A stretch of 64,000 nucleotides of DNA from Megaustenia siamemsis (GCA_032433765.1 JAVIAB010000049.1:19496406-19560405); one strand, 5' to 3'. Positions 12,601 to 23,663 are shown, counted from the first letter of the stretch. Numbers and translations are program-made. The notes: generated by a model from the sequence alone, not told the origin.

Positions 12601-12826
12601 AGAAGTGTTAGAATAAAGAAAGTACTAACCACTATTGTGAGGAGAGAGAAGATAAATTGGAAGAAGCGTTAGAATAAAGAAAGTACTAACCACTATTGTG
12701 AGGAGAGAGAATATAAATTGGAAGAAGCGTTAGAATAAAGAAAGTACTAACCACTATTGTGAGGAGAGAGAAGATAAATTGGAAGAAGCGTTAGAATAAA
12801 GAAAGTACAAACCACTATTGTAAGGA
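9646..12826. repeat. 61/67-bp satellite array, block 1
   Basis: About 50 monomers of actattgtgaggagagagaa + gataaattggaagaagcgtt + agaataaagaaagtacaaacc (61 bp, measured 9650 to 9711). A variant ends gtactaaccctaacc (67 bp), the extra 6 bp creating a short telomere-like ctaaccctaacc. Recurrent variants (gaagtg/gaagcg, gcacaaacc, gatgaatt, ggtagaag) recur in the same order in blocks 2 and 3. Block 3 is colinear with the last ~1.96 kb of this block at a constant offset of 10319 bp. Confidence 0.97.
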
Positions 12827-13099
12827 GTGTTTTTTCCACCGGTGATAACCTTGAATTCCTGTGTATTACCAGCGCCCCATTATGAGGGAAGTAAAGAATA
12901 GTAACTCTGTGACCTTCCAGGCATGTCGTAAGATCAGTCGCAATTTTCAGAGACTTGTTTAACTTTAGTAGTGTAGTGGTTTCTCCCCCACCCCAAAAAA
13001 AAATAATAATAATAATTCACAGCATGTGGGAATTGAATTCAGACCCTTCTGATCAGTAGTGAGTGCATTAGCCACTCAGCCACCAAATGCTTGTATCTT
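12827..13099. repeat. Satellite right flank: SINE-S head and tRNA-SINE, unit 1
   Basis: At 12857-12935 this is the 5' part of SINE-S on the + strand (cctgtgtattaccagcgccc, tgaccttccaggcatgtcgt). From 13085 down to 13015 the minus strand is a tRNA-like head: A box tggtggctgagtggctaatg and B box gaattcaattccc. The whole flank recurs near 17.68 and 23.14 kb. Confidence 0.75.
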
Positions 13100-13345
13100 A
13101 AGGTGTACACAATCTGGTTAGTTTGAACAAAAATATAAACAATCTATCTGGTTAGCTTGAACAAAGGTGTAAACAGTCTGGTTAGTTTGAACAAAGGTAT
13201 AAACAACCTGGTTAGTTTGAACAAAGGTGTAAACAATCTGGTTAGTTTGAACAAAGGTATAAACAACCTGGTTAGTTTGAACAAAGGTATAAAGAATCTG
13301 GTTAGCTTGAACAAAAGTATAAAGAATCCGGTTAGCTTGAGTAAA
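13100..13345. repeat. 30-bp minisatellite, unit 1
   Basis: About eight copies of ctggttagtttgaacaaagg + tataaacaac (30 bp). The 10-codon period leaves frames open on both strands; not coding. Identical arrays follow at 17949-18193 and 23419-23663. Confidence 0.93.
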
Positions 13346-13370
13346 AAAAATTTACAGACCTTCAGCACAT

Positions 13371-16325
13371 CTATCTATCTATCTATCTTTCGTTCGCCTG
13401 AAGCATTGTCTATATCTGCAATGTCGTTTCCTGTATAAATGTTACTGTCTTTTGTAATTCTTGCAGTGGCCCATATAGTTTTGTCTGTAGTGTTGTATCT
13501 ATGGGCCAATGGATTTTCCTCAGTCTACTATATTCAGTGCAGTCTTGAAGTATGTGTTCAGCAGTCTGGGGCGCCTGTCCACATGTACAAGTAGTTGAGG
13601 TGCCGATCTTGAATTTTGTATACATGTGACTATGGAGTCGATTGTGTCCTGTTCTGAGACGTATAATGATAACTTGTTCATATCTATTCATATTATAAAA
13701 GGCATCCTGATTTGGGGCTTGTGGTCCTCTGATTGATTTGATTATCTGTTTCTTCTGATGGTATGTAACAGGTGTATCTAGTTGTGTGCCTGTTGAACCT
13801 TCCTTTGCCAACTGATCTGCTTTCTCATTTCCTGGTATTCCACAGTGAGATGGGATCCACTGCAGGGCAACCCTGTGGTGCTTGCAGAGTTCAGTCAATA
13901 AGGTCTGCAGATGTGGTAATTTTCTGGATTGTAGTGCCTGGAGTACTGATCTTGCATCTGTCAAAAACACTACAGGCTGCGGGCTAAGATTAATGTTCAG
14001 CAGTTTTTCTATTGCTAACTTTATTGCTTGTATTTCTGCATCATAATTGTGACAATATTTCCCTGTTGCTATTTTATTCATATCCCTAGTGTTATTTGGG
14101 TATTCTATATATGCACCTGCTCCCCCATTTTTTACTGCATTCTGTGCTGATCCATCTGTATACACACGAATCCATAGGTCTTGTGGGTATTCTTCATCCA
14201 GGAAACTGAGAGTTATTGTTTTTCGCTGTAGACTATTCTGTTCCTCTTTATCAACTATTCCTTTCACTTCTGTCCGTATTTGAACTGATAATCCAGATTC
14301 CTCTGTCCAGGGAGTCTGTTCTGGTATGGGCAGTAGGGGGTTAACAGCTCTTGGCATGTCTGGTGTTTGTCTACTAATACGCTTGGCTTGGTGGATAAAA
14401 CTGCTTCTCTTAAGTCGTCCCAATGCAAGATTTTGGAATCGGTCCTTCATTGGATGTCTCGGCATGCAAGCAAATTTTTCTGCCTGTATCAGCACCTTTG
14501 TGTCCCTCCGTTCTCTCAGTGCTGGTATCCTCCACAATTTCTCCATCTCTAATATTGGTGTTGATTTCATTGCTCCTGTGATGACCCTAAGTGCCTGGTT
14601 TTGTACTTTATCCAGTTCTTGAAGTGTGGTGTTTGATGCTGAACACCATGCAGATGATCCATATTCTAAATGTGGGCGTATACTCTGTTGGTAAACTTTA
14701 CTGAGTATTTTCCCACTCGCACCCCACGTAGTTCCACACAGCTTTCTTAGAATAGCCAATTTTCTCCTTGCTTTTTGGGTTGCCTTATTTATCTGCTGTT
14801 TCCAAGATAGTTTGTTATCAAATGTAACTCCGAGATACGTAGCCTGTATGTCTTCTTTCACAGGCTCATTGTTTATATAGATGGCTCCTGCTTTTTGTTT
14901 TGGGGAAAGAGTGAAAAGTGTAGTACTGCATTTGTCTGTATTGATGCTGATACACCATCTATTTGTCCATGAATTCAGTGCATTCATAGCTCTTTGTAAC
15001 AATTTGGAGGCCACTGTTGCATACTCCTCTGTGCACCACATTACCAAGTCATCTGCATACATTGCCACTTTGATACCATGTGGTAGTTCAGTAACTAGGT
15101 CATTGATGTAGATCAGAAAAAGTGTTGGAGATAGTACCCCTCCCTGTGGAACGCCCTGGCGCAGTAAGACCTTCTTACTCTTAAGACCATCCAGTTGCAC
15201 TCTGGCTCTCCTGTTATGCAGGTATGCTTTGACCCATTTGTACATCCTGCCATTTACTCCATAATTTCTCAGTTTCTTCAAAAGCCCTTCCTTCCATACC
15301 TTATCAAATGCTTTCTTTAGGTCTATCCATGCTGCTAGTACCAGTTTCTTTTCTTGAAACGCATCCTCAATTTCCTGGGAAAGATAGGTTGCCTGATCTT
15401 CGGTAGAGTAACACTGTCTAAAGCCTGCTTGTTGTGGGACAAGGAGATTTTCACTTTCCAGGTACCACTGCAGTCTGAGATTGATTATACGTTCCATTGT
15501 TTTACACAAACAGCTTGTAAGGCTGATTGGTCTATAGCTGGATGTCATTGAACCATCTTTTCCTGGCTTTAGTAATGGTATCATAATTGCTTCTCTCCAT
15601 GCCTGTGGCACTTTACCTGTGATCCAGCAAATGTTGTAGATCTGCAGTAGTTTTGCTTTAGCTGCAGTTCCCAAGTTCTTAATCATTTCATTAGACACTC
15701 CATCACTACCTGGTGACTTTTTCATTTTTAATTTGGATATTGCCAGCTCTAGCTCTCTTTGTGTAATGGGTATTTCCATGACTTCATGTGCAGTCTCTTC
15801 TTGTCTTGCATTTTGTTGTTTTAGACGGGTCTCTTGACGTTTCTCTAGGCTAATTTCAATATTGTTGTCATTTGCAAAGGAGTCTGCAAAGTGATTTGCT
15901 GCATGTTTACCTGTTAGAATGTTTCCATCCTTCTTCAGTGTAATTTTTGTGTTCCCTTCTGTACCCTCATCATTCAGCTGTTTTACAAGCTTCCACACTT
16001 TTCTTGTGTCTCGTTCTAGATTCATGTACTCTGTTTTCTCTTTCCAACTTCTCCGTCTGGCTTGTAGTTTAGCCCATTGAAATTTGGCTTTAGCATGCTG
16101 ATAGTTATTGTGGTGTTCCTGGCAGGGGTTATTTTCTGCTTGTTTTCGAGATGTTTCCATGTCATTGTGCAGTTGCTCTAGTTCACTATTCCAGTATGGT
16201 TTGTAGTGTTTCCGTGCCCCTCTGGGTATTGTTTCACTGGCAGCTTGTATTATTAGTCTACTGAATTCATCAACTATTTTGTTGATGTCTCTGTCTGTAT
16301 TTAGATCTTTAGTCAGTACACTGGT
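13371..16325 (-). mobile_element. RNH-LINE copy 1 (5'-truncated non-LTR retrotransposon)
   Basis: A minus-strand element whose 3' end is the GATA tail (ctatctatctatctat on the + strand at 13371). It is inserted after cagcacat of a SINE, and the 5' side is joined abruptly to satellite at 16325/16326. The preceding coding frame is open for about 50 codons upstream of the ORF Met and then ends at the satellite junction, so the usual 5' part (ORF1 and APE endonuclease) is missing. The copy at 18219-21173 appears identical by eye. Confidence 0.93.
13410..16160 (-). CDS. RNH-LINE ORF2 fragment: reverse transcriptase plus RNase H (916 aa)
   Basis: An intact frame of 916 codons from the chosen Met; true translation would start further 5'. 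RT region at about 150-500: KSPGSDGVSNEMIKNL, SYRPISLTSCLCKTMERII, QQAGFR, WIDLKKAFDKVW, GVPQGGVLSPTLFLIYINDL and the catalytic AMYADDLVMW near 368. RNase H at about 660-800: YTDGSA, DAEIQAIKLAIE, LTDARSVLQAL, WIPSHCGIPGNEKADQLAKE, so the D-E-D-D/H set is present. A C-terminal CTCG-H-C knuckle lies near 860. The RT plus RNase H order fits I-group non-LTR elements (I/Nimb-like, assignment tentative). It is antisense to ABCC4 within intron 1. Coding capacity looks intact, but the missing endonuclease makes autonomous activity unlikely. Confidence 0.93.
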   Translation of the reverse strand: METSRKQAENNPCQEHHNNYQHAKAKFQWAKLQARRRSWKEKTEYMNLERDTRKVWKLVKQLNDEGTEGNTKITLKKDGNILTGKHAANHFADSFANDNNIEISLEKRQETRLKQQNARQEETAHEVMEIPITQRELELAISKLKMKKSPGSDGVSNEMIKNLGTAAKAKLLQIYNICWITGKVPQAWREAIMIPLLKPGKDGSMTSSYRPISLTSCLCKTMERIINLRLQWYLESENLLVPQQAGFRQCYSTEDQATYLSQEIEDAFQEKKLVLAAWIDLKKAFDKVWKEGLLKKLRNYGVNGRMYKWVKAYLHNRRARVQLDGLKSKKVLLRQGVPQGGVLSPTLFLIYINDLVTELPHGIKVAMYADDLVMWCTEEYATVASKLLQRAMNALNSWTNRWCISINTDKCSTTLFTLSPKQKAGAIYINNEPVKEDIQATYLGVTFDNKLSWKQQINKATQKARRKLAILRKLCGTTWGASGKILSKVYQQSIRPHLEYGSSAWCSASNTTLQELDKVQNQALRVITGAMKSTPILEMEKLWRIPALRERRDTKVLIQAEKFACMPRHPMKDRFQNLALGRLKRSSFIHQAKRISRQTPDMPRAVNPLLPIPEQTPWTEESGLSVQIRTEVKGIVDKEEQNSLQRKTITLSFLDEEYPQDLWIRVYTDGSAQNAVKNGGAGAYIEYPNNTRDMNKIATGKYCHNYDAEIQAIKLAIEKLLNINLSPQPVVFLTDARSVLQALQSRKLPHLQTLLTELCKHHRVALQWIPSHCGIPGNEKADQLAKEGSTGTQLDTPVTYHQKKQIIKSIRGPQAPNQDAFYNMNRYEQVIIIRLRTGHNRLHSHMYTKFKIGTSTTCTCGQAPQTAEHILQDCTEYSRLRKIHWPIDTTLQTKLYGPLQELQKTVTFIQETTLQI

Positions 16326-17674
16326 GAAGAAGTGTTAGAATAAAGAAAGTACTAACCACTATTGTGAGGAGAGAGAAGATAAATTGGAAGAAGCGTTAGA
16401 ATAAAGAAAGTACTAACCCTAACCACTATTGTGAGGAGAGAGAAGATAAATTGGAAGAAGCGTTAGAATAAAGAAAGTACTAACCACTATTGTGAGGAGA
16501 GAGAAGATGAATTGGAAGAAGCGTTAGAATAAAGAAAGCACAAACCACTATTGTGAGGAGAGAGAAGATAAATTGGAAGAAGTGTTAGAATAAAGAAAGC
16601 ACAAACCACTATTGTGAGGAGAGAGAAGATAAATTGGAAGAAGCGTTAGAATAAAGAAAGTACTAACCCTAACCACTATTGTGAGGAGAGAGAAGATAAA
16701 TTGGAAGAAGCGTTAGAATAAAGAAAGCACAAACCACTATTGTGAGGAGAGAGAAGATAAATTGGAAGAAGCGTTAGAATAAAGAAAGCACAAACCACTA
16801 TTGTGAGGAGAGAGAAGATAAATTGGAAGAAGCGTTAGAATAAAGAAAGTACAAACCACTATTGTGAGGAGAGAGAAGATAAATTGGAAGAAGTGTTAGA
16901 ATAAAGAAAGTACTAACCCTAACCACTATTGTGAGGAGAGAGAAGATAAATTGGAAGAAGTGTTAGAATAAAGAAAGTACTAACCCTAACCACTATTGTG
17001 AGGAGAGAGAAGATAAATTGGTAGAAGCGTTAGAATAAAGAAAGTACAAACCACTATTGTGAGGAGAAAGAAGATAAATTGGTAGAAGCGTTAGAATAAA
17101 GAAAGTACAAACCACTATTGTGAGGAGAGAGAAGATAAATTGGAAGAAGTGTTAGAATAAAGAAAGTACTAACCACTATTGTGAGGAGAGAGAAGATAAA
17201 TTGGAAGAAGCGTTAGAATAAAGAAAGTACTAACCACTATTGTGAGGAGAGAGAAGATAAATTGGAAGAAGTGTTAGAATAAAGAAAGTACTAACCACTA
17301 TTGTGAGGAGAGAGAAGATAAATTGGAAGAAGCGTTAGAATAAAGAAAGTACTAACCACTATTGTGAGGAGAGAGAAGATAAATTGGAAGAAGTGTTAGA
17401 ATAAAGAAAGTACTAACCACTATTGTGAGGAGAGAGAAGATAAATTGGAAGAAGTGTTAGAATAAAGAAAGTACTAACCACTATTGTGAGGAGAGAGAAG
17501 ATAAATTGGAAGAAGCGTTAGAATAAAGAAAGTACTAACCACTATTGTGAGGAGAGAGAATATAAATTGGAAGAAGCGTTAGAATAAAGAAAGTACTAAC
17601 CACTATTGTGAGGAGAGAGAAGATAAATTGGAAGAAGCGTTAGAATAAAGAAAGTACAAACCACTATTGTAAGG
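16326..17674. repeat. 61/67-bp satellite array, block 2
   Basis: Same monomers as block 1, beginning in mid-monomer (gaagaagtgttag) directly at the retrotransposon junction. Compared with block 3 it lacks an internal stretch of about 622 bp (block 3 offset 5470 against element offset 4848). Confidence 0.96.
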
Positions 17675-17948
17675 AGTGTTTTTTCCACCGGTGATAACCT
17701 TGAATTCCTGTGTATTACCAGCGCCCCATTATGAGGGAAGTAAAGAATAGTAACTCTGTGACCTTCCAGGCATGTCGTAAGATCAGTCGCAATTTTCAGA
17801 GACTTGTTTAACTTTAGTAGTGTAGTGGTTTCTCCCCCACCCCAAAAAAAATAATAATAATAATTCACAGCATGTGGGAATTGAATTCAGACCCTTCTGA
17901 TCAGTAGTGAGTGCATTAGCCACTCAGCCACCAAATGCTTGTATCTTA
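17675..17948. repeat. Satellite right flank, unit 2
   Basis: Second copy of the SINE-S head plus minus-strand tRNA-SINE flank, offset 4848 bp from unit 1. One base shorter in the poly-A/C run. Confidence 0.85.
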
Positions 17949-18193
17949 AGGTGTACACAATCTGGTTAGTTTGAACAAAAATATAAACAATCTATCTGGT
18001 TAGCTTGAACAAAGGTGTAAACAGTCTGGTTAGTTTGAACAAAGGTATAAACAACCTGGTTAGTTTGAACAAAGGTGTAAACAATCTGGTTAGTTTGAAC
18101 AAAGGTATAAACAACCTGGTTAGTTTGAACAAAGGTATAAAGAATCTGGTTAGCTTGAACAAAAGTATAAAGAATCCGGTTAGCTTGAGTAAA
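17949..18193. repeat. 30-bp minisatellite, unit 2
   Basis: Copy of the array at 13.1 kb with the same variant order. Confidence 0.93.
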
Positions 18194-18218
18194 AAAAATT
18201 TACAGACCTTCAGCACAT

Positions 18219-21173
18219 CTATCTATCTATCTATCTTTCGTTCGCCTGAAGCATTGTCTATATCTGCAATGTCGTTTCCTGTATAAATGTTACTGTCTTT
18301 TGTAATTCTTGCAGTGGCCCATATAGTTTTGTCTGTAGTGTTGTATCTATGGGCCAATGGATTTTCCTCAGTCTACTATATTCAGTGCAGTCTTGAAGTA
18401 TGTGTTCAGCAGTCTGGGGCGCCTGTCCACATGTACAAGTAGTTGAGGTGCCGATCTTGAATTTTGTATACATGTGACTATGGAGTCGATTGTGTCCTGT
18501 TCTGAGACGTATAATGATAACTTGTTCATATCTATTCATATTATAAAAGGCATCCTGATTTGGGGCTTGTGGTCCTCTGATTGATTTGATTATCTGTTTC
18601 TTCTGATGGTATGTAACAGGTGTATCTAGTTGTGTGCCTGTTGAACCTTCCTTTGCCAACTGATCTGCTTTCTCATTTCCTGGTATTCCACAGTGAGATG
18701 GGATCCACTGCAGGGCAACCCTGTGGTGCTTGCAGAGTTCAGTCAATAAGGTCTGCAGATGTGGTAATTTTCTGGATTGTAGTGCCTGGAGTACTGATCT
18801 TGCATCTGTCAAAAACACTACAGGCTGCGGGCTAAGATTAATGTTCAGCAGTTTTTCTATTGCTAACTTTATTGCTTGTATTTCTGCATCATAATTGTGA
18901 CAATATTTCCCTGTTGCTATTTTATTCATATCCCTAGTGTTATTTGGGTATTCTATATATGCACCTGCTCCCCCATTTTTTACTGCATTCTGTGCTGATC
19001 CATCTGTATACACACGAATCCATAGGTCTTGTGGGTATTCTTCATCCAGGAAACTGAGAGTTATTGTTTTTCGCTGTAGACTATTCTGTTCCTCTTTATC
19101 AACTATTCCTTTCACTTCTGTCCGTATTTGAACTGATAATCCAGATTCCTCTGTCCAGGGAGTCTGTTCTGGTATGGGCAGTAGGGGGTTAACAGCTCTT
19201 GGCATGTCTGGTGTTTGTCTACTAATACGCTTGGCTTGGTGGATAAAACTGCTTCTCTTAAGTCGTCCCAATGCAAGATTTTGGAATCGGTCCTTCATTG
19301 GATGTCTCGGCATGCAAGCAAATTTTTCTGCCTGTATCAGCACCTTTGTGTCCCTCCGTTCTCTCAGTGCTGGTATCCTCCACAATTTCTCCATCTCTAA
19401 TATTGGTGTTGATTTCATTGCTCCTGTGATGACCCTAAGTGCCTGGTTTTGTACTTTATCCAGTTCTTGAAGTGTGGTGTTTGATGCTGAACACCATGCA
19501 GATGATCCATATTCTAAATGTGGGCGTATACTCTGTTGGTAAACTTTACTGAGTATTTTCCCACTCGCACCCCACGTAGTTCCACACAGCTTTCTTAGAA
19601 TAGCCAATTTTCTCCTTGCTTTTTGGGTTGCCTTATTTATCTGCTGTTTCCAAGATAGTTTGTTATCAAATGTAACTCCGAGATACGTAGCCTGTATGTC
19701 TTCTTTCACAGGCTCATTGTTTATATAGATGGCTCCTGCTTTTTGTTTTGGGGAAAGAGTGAAAAGTGTAGTACTGCATTTGTCTGTATTGATGCTGATA
19801 CACCATCTATTTGTCCATGAATTCAGTGCATTCATAGCTCTTTGTAACAATTTGGAGGCCACTGTTGCATACTCCTCTGTGCACCACATTACCAAGTCAT
19901 CTGCATACATTGCCACTTTGATACCATGTGGTAGTTCAGTAACTAGGTCATTGATGTAGATCAGAAAAAGTGTTGGAGATAGTACCCCTCCCTGTGGAAC
20001 GCCCTGGCGCAGTAAGACCTTCTTACTCTTAAGACCATCCAGTTGCACTCTGGCTCTCCTGTTATGCAGGTATGCTTTGACCCATTTGTACATCCTGCCA
20101 TTTACTCCATAATTTCTCAGTTTCTTCAAAAGCCCTTCCTTCCATACCTTATCAAATGCTTTCTTTAGGTCTATCCATGCTGCTAGTACCAGTTTCTTTT
20201 CTTGAAACGCATCCTCAATTTCCTGGGAAAGATAGGTTGCCTGATCTTCGGTAGAGTAACACTGTCTAAAGCCTGCTTGTTGTGGGACAAGGAGATTTTC
20301 ACTTTCCAGGTACCACTGCAGTCTGAGATTGATTATACGTTCCATTGTTTTACACAAACAGCTTGTAAGGCTGATTGGTCTATAGCTGGATGTCATTGAA
20401 CCATCTTTTCCTGGCTTTAGTAATGGTATCATAATTGCTTCTCTCCATGCCTGTGGCACTTTACCTGTGATCCAGCAAATGTTGTAGATCTGCAGTAGTT
20501 TTGCTTTAGCTGCAGTTCCCAAGTTCTTAATCATTTCATTAGACACTCCATCACTACCTGGTGACTTTTTCATTTTTAATTTGGATATTGCCAGCTCTAG
20601 CTCTCTTTGTGTAATGGGTATTTCCATGACTTCATGTGCAGTCTCTTCTTGTCTTGCATTTTGTTGTTTTAGACGGGTCTCTTGACGTTTCTCTAGGCTA
20701 ATTTCAATATTGTTGTCATTTGCAAAGGAGTCTGCAAAGTGATTTGCTGCATGTTTACCTGTTAGAATGTTTCCATCCTTCTTCAGTGTAATTTTTGTGT
20801 TCCCTTCTGTACCCTCATCATTCAGCTGTTTTACAAGCTTCCACACTTTTCTTGTGTCTCGTTCTAGATTCATGTACTCTGTTTTCTCTTTCCAACTTCT
20901 CCGTCTGGCTTGTAGTTTAGCCCATTGAAATTTGGCTTTAGCATGCTGATAGTTATTGTGGTGTTCCTGGCAGGGGTTATTTTCTGCTTGTTTTCGAGAT
21001 GTTTCCATGTCATTGTGCAGTTGCTCTAGTTCACTATTCCAGTATGGTTTGTAGTGTTTCCGTGCCCCTCTGGGTATTGTTTCACTGGCAGCTTGTATTA
21101 TTAGTCTACTGAATTCATCAACTATTTTGTTGATGTCTCTGTCTGTATTTAGATCTTTAGTCAGTACACTGGT
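18219..21173 (-). mobile_element. RNH-LINE copy 2
   Basis: Same boundaries, same GATA tail and same satellite junction as copy 1, offset exactly 4848 bp. Sequence identity to copy 1 appears complete by eye, and the translated ORFs are identical. A shared insertion point and truncation point mean this arose by duplication of the locus, not by a second insertion. Confidence 0.94.
18258..21008 (-). CDS. RNH-LINE ORF2 fragment, duplicate (916 aa)
   Basis: The protein is identical to that encoded at 13410-16160, with the same RT (YADD near 368) and RNase H residues and the C-terminal knuckle. The absence of any amino-acid difference points to a very recent duplication or an assembly duplication. 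Confidence 0.93.
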   Translation of the reverse strand: METSRKQAENNPCQEHHNNYQHAKAKFQWAKLQARRRSWKEKTEYMNLERDTRKVWKLVKQLNDEGTEGNTKITLKKDGNILTGKHAANHFADSFANDNNIEISLEKRQETRLKQQNARQEETAHEVMEIPITQRELELAISKLKMKKSPGSDGVSNEMIKNLGTAAKAKLLQIYNICWITGKVPQAWREAIMIPLLKPGKDGSMTSSYRPISLTSCLCKTMERIINLRLQWYLESENLLVPQQAGFRQCYSTEDQATYLSQEIEDAFQEKKLVLAAWIDLKKAFDKVWKEGLLKKLRNYGVNGRMYKWVKAYLHNRRARVQLDGLKSKKVLLRQGVPQGGVLSPTLFLIYINDLVTELPHGIKVAMYADDLVMWCTEEYATVASKLLQRAMNALNSWTNRWCISINTDKCSTTLFTLSPKQKAGAIYINNEPVKEDIQATYLGVTFDNKLSWKQQINKATQKARRKLAILRKLCGTTWGASGKILSKVYQQSIRPHLEYGSSAWCSASNTTLQELDKVQNQALRVITGAMKSTPILEMEKLWRIPALRERRDTKVLIQAEKFACMPRHPMKDRFQNLALGRLKRSSFIHQAKRISRQTPDMPRAVNPLLPIPEQTPWTEESGLSVQIRTEVKGIVDKEEQNSLQRKTITLSFLDEEYPQDLWIRVYTDGSAQNAVKNGGAGAYIEYPNNTRDMNKIATGKYCHNYDAEIQAIKLAIEKLLNINLSPQPVVFLTDARSVLQALQSRKLPHLQTLLTELCKHHRVALQWIPSHCGIPGNEKADQLAKEGSTGTQLDTPVTYHQKKQIIKSIRGPQAPNQDAFYNMNRYEQVIIIRLRTGHNRLHSHMYTKFKIGTSTTCTCGQAPQTAEHILQDCTEYSRLRKIHWPIDTTLQTKLYGPLQELQKTVTFIQETTLQI

Positions 21174-23144
21174 GAAGAAGTGTTAGAATAAAGAAAGTAC
21201 TAACCACTATTGTGAGGAGAGAGAAGATAAATTGGAAGAAGCGTTAGAATAAAGAAAGTACTAACCCTAACCACTATTGTGAGGAGAGAGAAGATAAATT
21301 GGAAGAAGCGTTAGAATAAAGAAAGTACTAACCACTATTGTGAGGAGAGAGAAGATGAATTGGAAGAAGCGTTAGAATAAAGAAAGCACAAACCACTATT
21401 GTGAGGAGAGAGAAGATAAATTGGAAGAAGTGTTAGAATAAAGAAAGCACAAACCACTATTGTGAGGAGAGAGAAGATAAATTGGAAGAAGCGTTAGAAT
21501 AAAGAAAGTACTAACCCTAACCACTATTGTGAGGAGAGAGAAGATAAATTGGAAGAAGCGTTAGAATAAAGAAAGCACAAACCACTATTGTGAGGAGAGA
21601 GAAGATAAATTGGAAGAAGCGTTAGAATAAAGAAAGCACAAACCACTATTGTGAGGAGAGAGAAGATAAATTGGAAGAAGCGTTAGAATAAAGAAAGTAC
21701 AAACCACTATTGTGAGGAGAGAGAAGATAAATTGGAAGAAGTGTTAGAATAAAGAAAGTACTAACCCTAACCACTATTGTGAGGAGAGAGAAGATAAATT
21801 GGAAGAAGTGTTAGAATAAAGAAAGTACTAACCCTAACCACTATTGTGAGGAGAGAGAAGATAAATTGGAAGAAGCGTTACAATAAAGAAAGTACTAACC
21901 ACTATTGTGAGGAGAGAGAAGATAAATTGGAAGAAGTGTTAGAATAAAGAAAGCACAAACCACTATTGTGAGGAGAGAGAAGATAAATTGGAAGAAGCGT
22001 TAGAATAAAGAAAGTACTAACCACTATTGTGAGGAGAGAGAAGATAAATTGGAAGAAGTGTTAGAATAAAGAAAGCACAAACCACTATTGTGAGGAGAGA
22101 GAAGATAAATTGGAAGAAGCGTTAGAATAAAGAAAGCACAAACCACTATTGTGAGGAGAGAGAAGATAAATTGGAAGAAGCGTTAGAATAAAGAAAGTAC
22201 AAACCACTATTGTGAGGAGAGAGAAGATAAATTGGAAGAAGTGTTAGAATAAAGAAAGTACTAACCCTAACCACTATTGTGAGGAGAGAGAAGATAAATT
22301 GGAAGAAGTGTTAGAATAAAGAAAGTACTAACCCTAACCACTATTGTGAGGAGAGAGAAGATAAATTGGAAGAAGCGTTAGAATAAAGAAAGTACTAACC
22401 ACTATTGTGAGGAGAGAGAAGATAAATTGGAAGAAGTGTTAGAATAAAGAAAGTACTAACCACTATTGTGAGGAGAGAGAAGATAAATTGGTAGAAGCGT
22501 TAGAATAAAGAAAGTACAAACCACTATTGTGAGGAGAAAGAAGATAAATTGGTAGAAGCGTTAGAATAAAGAAAGTACAAACCACTATTGTGAGGAGAGA
22601 GAAGATAAATTGGAAGAAGTGTTAGAATAAAGAAAGTACTAACCACTATTGTGAGGAGAGAGAAGATAAATTGGAAGAAGCGTTAGAATAAAGAAAGTAC
22701 TAACCACTATTGTGAGGAGAGAGAAGATAAATTGGAAGAAGTGTTAGAATAAAGAAAGTACTAACCACTATTGTGAGGAGAGAGAAGATAAATTGGAAGA
22801 AGCGTTAGAATAAAGAAAGTACTAACCACTATTGTGAGGAGAGAGAAGATAAATTGGAAGAAGTGTTAGAATAAAGAAAGTACTAACCACTATTGTGAGG
22901 AGAGAGAAGATAAATTGGAAGAAGTGTTAGAATAAAGAAAGTACTAACCACTATTGTGAGGAGAGAGAAGATAAATTGGAAGAAGCGTTAGAATAAAGAA
23001 AGTACTAACCACTATTGTGAGGAGAGAGAATATAAATTGGAAGAAGCGTTAGAATAAAGAAAGTACTAACCACTATTGTGAGGAGAGAGAAGATAAATTG
23101 GAAGAAGCGTTAGAATAAAGAAAGTACAAACCACTATTGTAAGG
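21174..23144. repeat. 61/67-bp satellite array, block 3
   Basis: Starts in the same mid-monomer position as block 2 and ends at the same flank. Colinear with the final part of block 1 (gatgaatt variant monomer at 11032 and 21351, end at 12822 and 23141; both offsets 10319). The first monomer differs by one base in the gataaatt/gatgaatt site. Confidence 0.96.
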
Positions 23145-23663
23145 AGTGTTTTTTCCACCGGTGATAACCTTGAATTCCTGTGTATTACCAGCGCCCCATT
23201 ATGAGGGAAGTAAAGAATAGTAACTCTGTGACCTTCCAGGCATGTCGTAAGATCAGTCGCAATTTTCAGAGACTTGTTTAACTTTAGTAGTGTAGTGGTT
23301 TCTCCCCCACCCAAAAAAAAATAATAATAATAATTCACAGCATGTGGGAATTGAATTCAGACCCTTCTGATCAGTAGTGAGTGCATTAGCCACTCAGCCA
23401 CCAAATGCTTGTATCTTAAGGTGTACACAATCTGGTTAGTTTGAACAAAAATATAAACAATCTATCTGGTTAGCTTGAACAAAGGTGTAAACAGTCTGGT
23501 TAGTTTGAACAAAGGTATAAACAACCTGGTTAGTTTGAACAAAGGTGTAAACAATCTGGTTAGTTTGAACAAAGGTATAAACAACCTGGTTAGTTTGAAC
23601 AAAGGTATAAAGAATCTGGTTAGCTTGAACAAAAGTATAAAGAATCCGGTTAGCTTGAGTAAA
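23145..23663. repeat. Unit 3 flank and 30-bp minisatellite
   Basis: Third copy of the SINE-S head, minus-strand tRNA-SINE head and 30-bp array. Confidence 0.88.

Noticed and set aside
9646..12826. CRISPR-like regular array
   Set aside because: Units are contiguous 61/67-bp satellite monomers with no unique spacers, in a eukaryotic intron.
13772..15551. Several + strand frames of 60-100 codons opposite the RNH-LINE ORF (and their twins at 18.6-20.4 kb and 60.6-61.5 kb)
   Set aside because: Antisense shadows of the RT/RNase H coding region.
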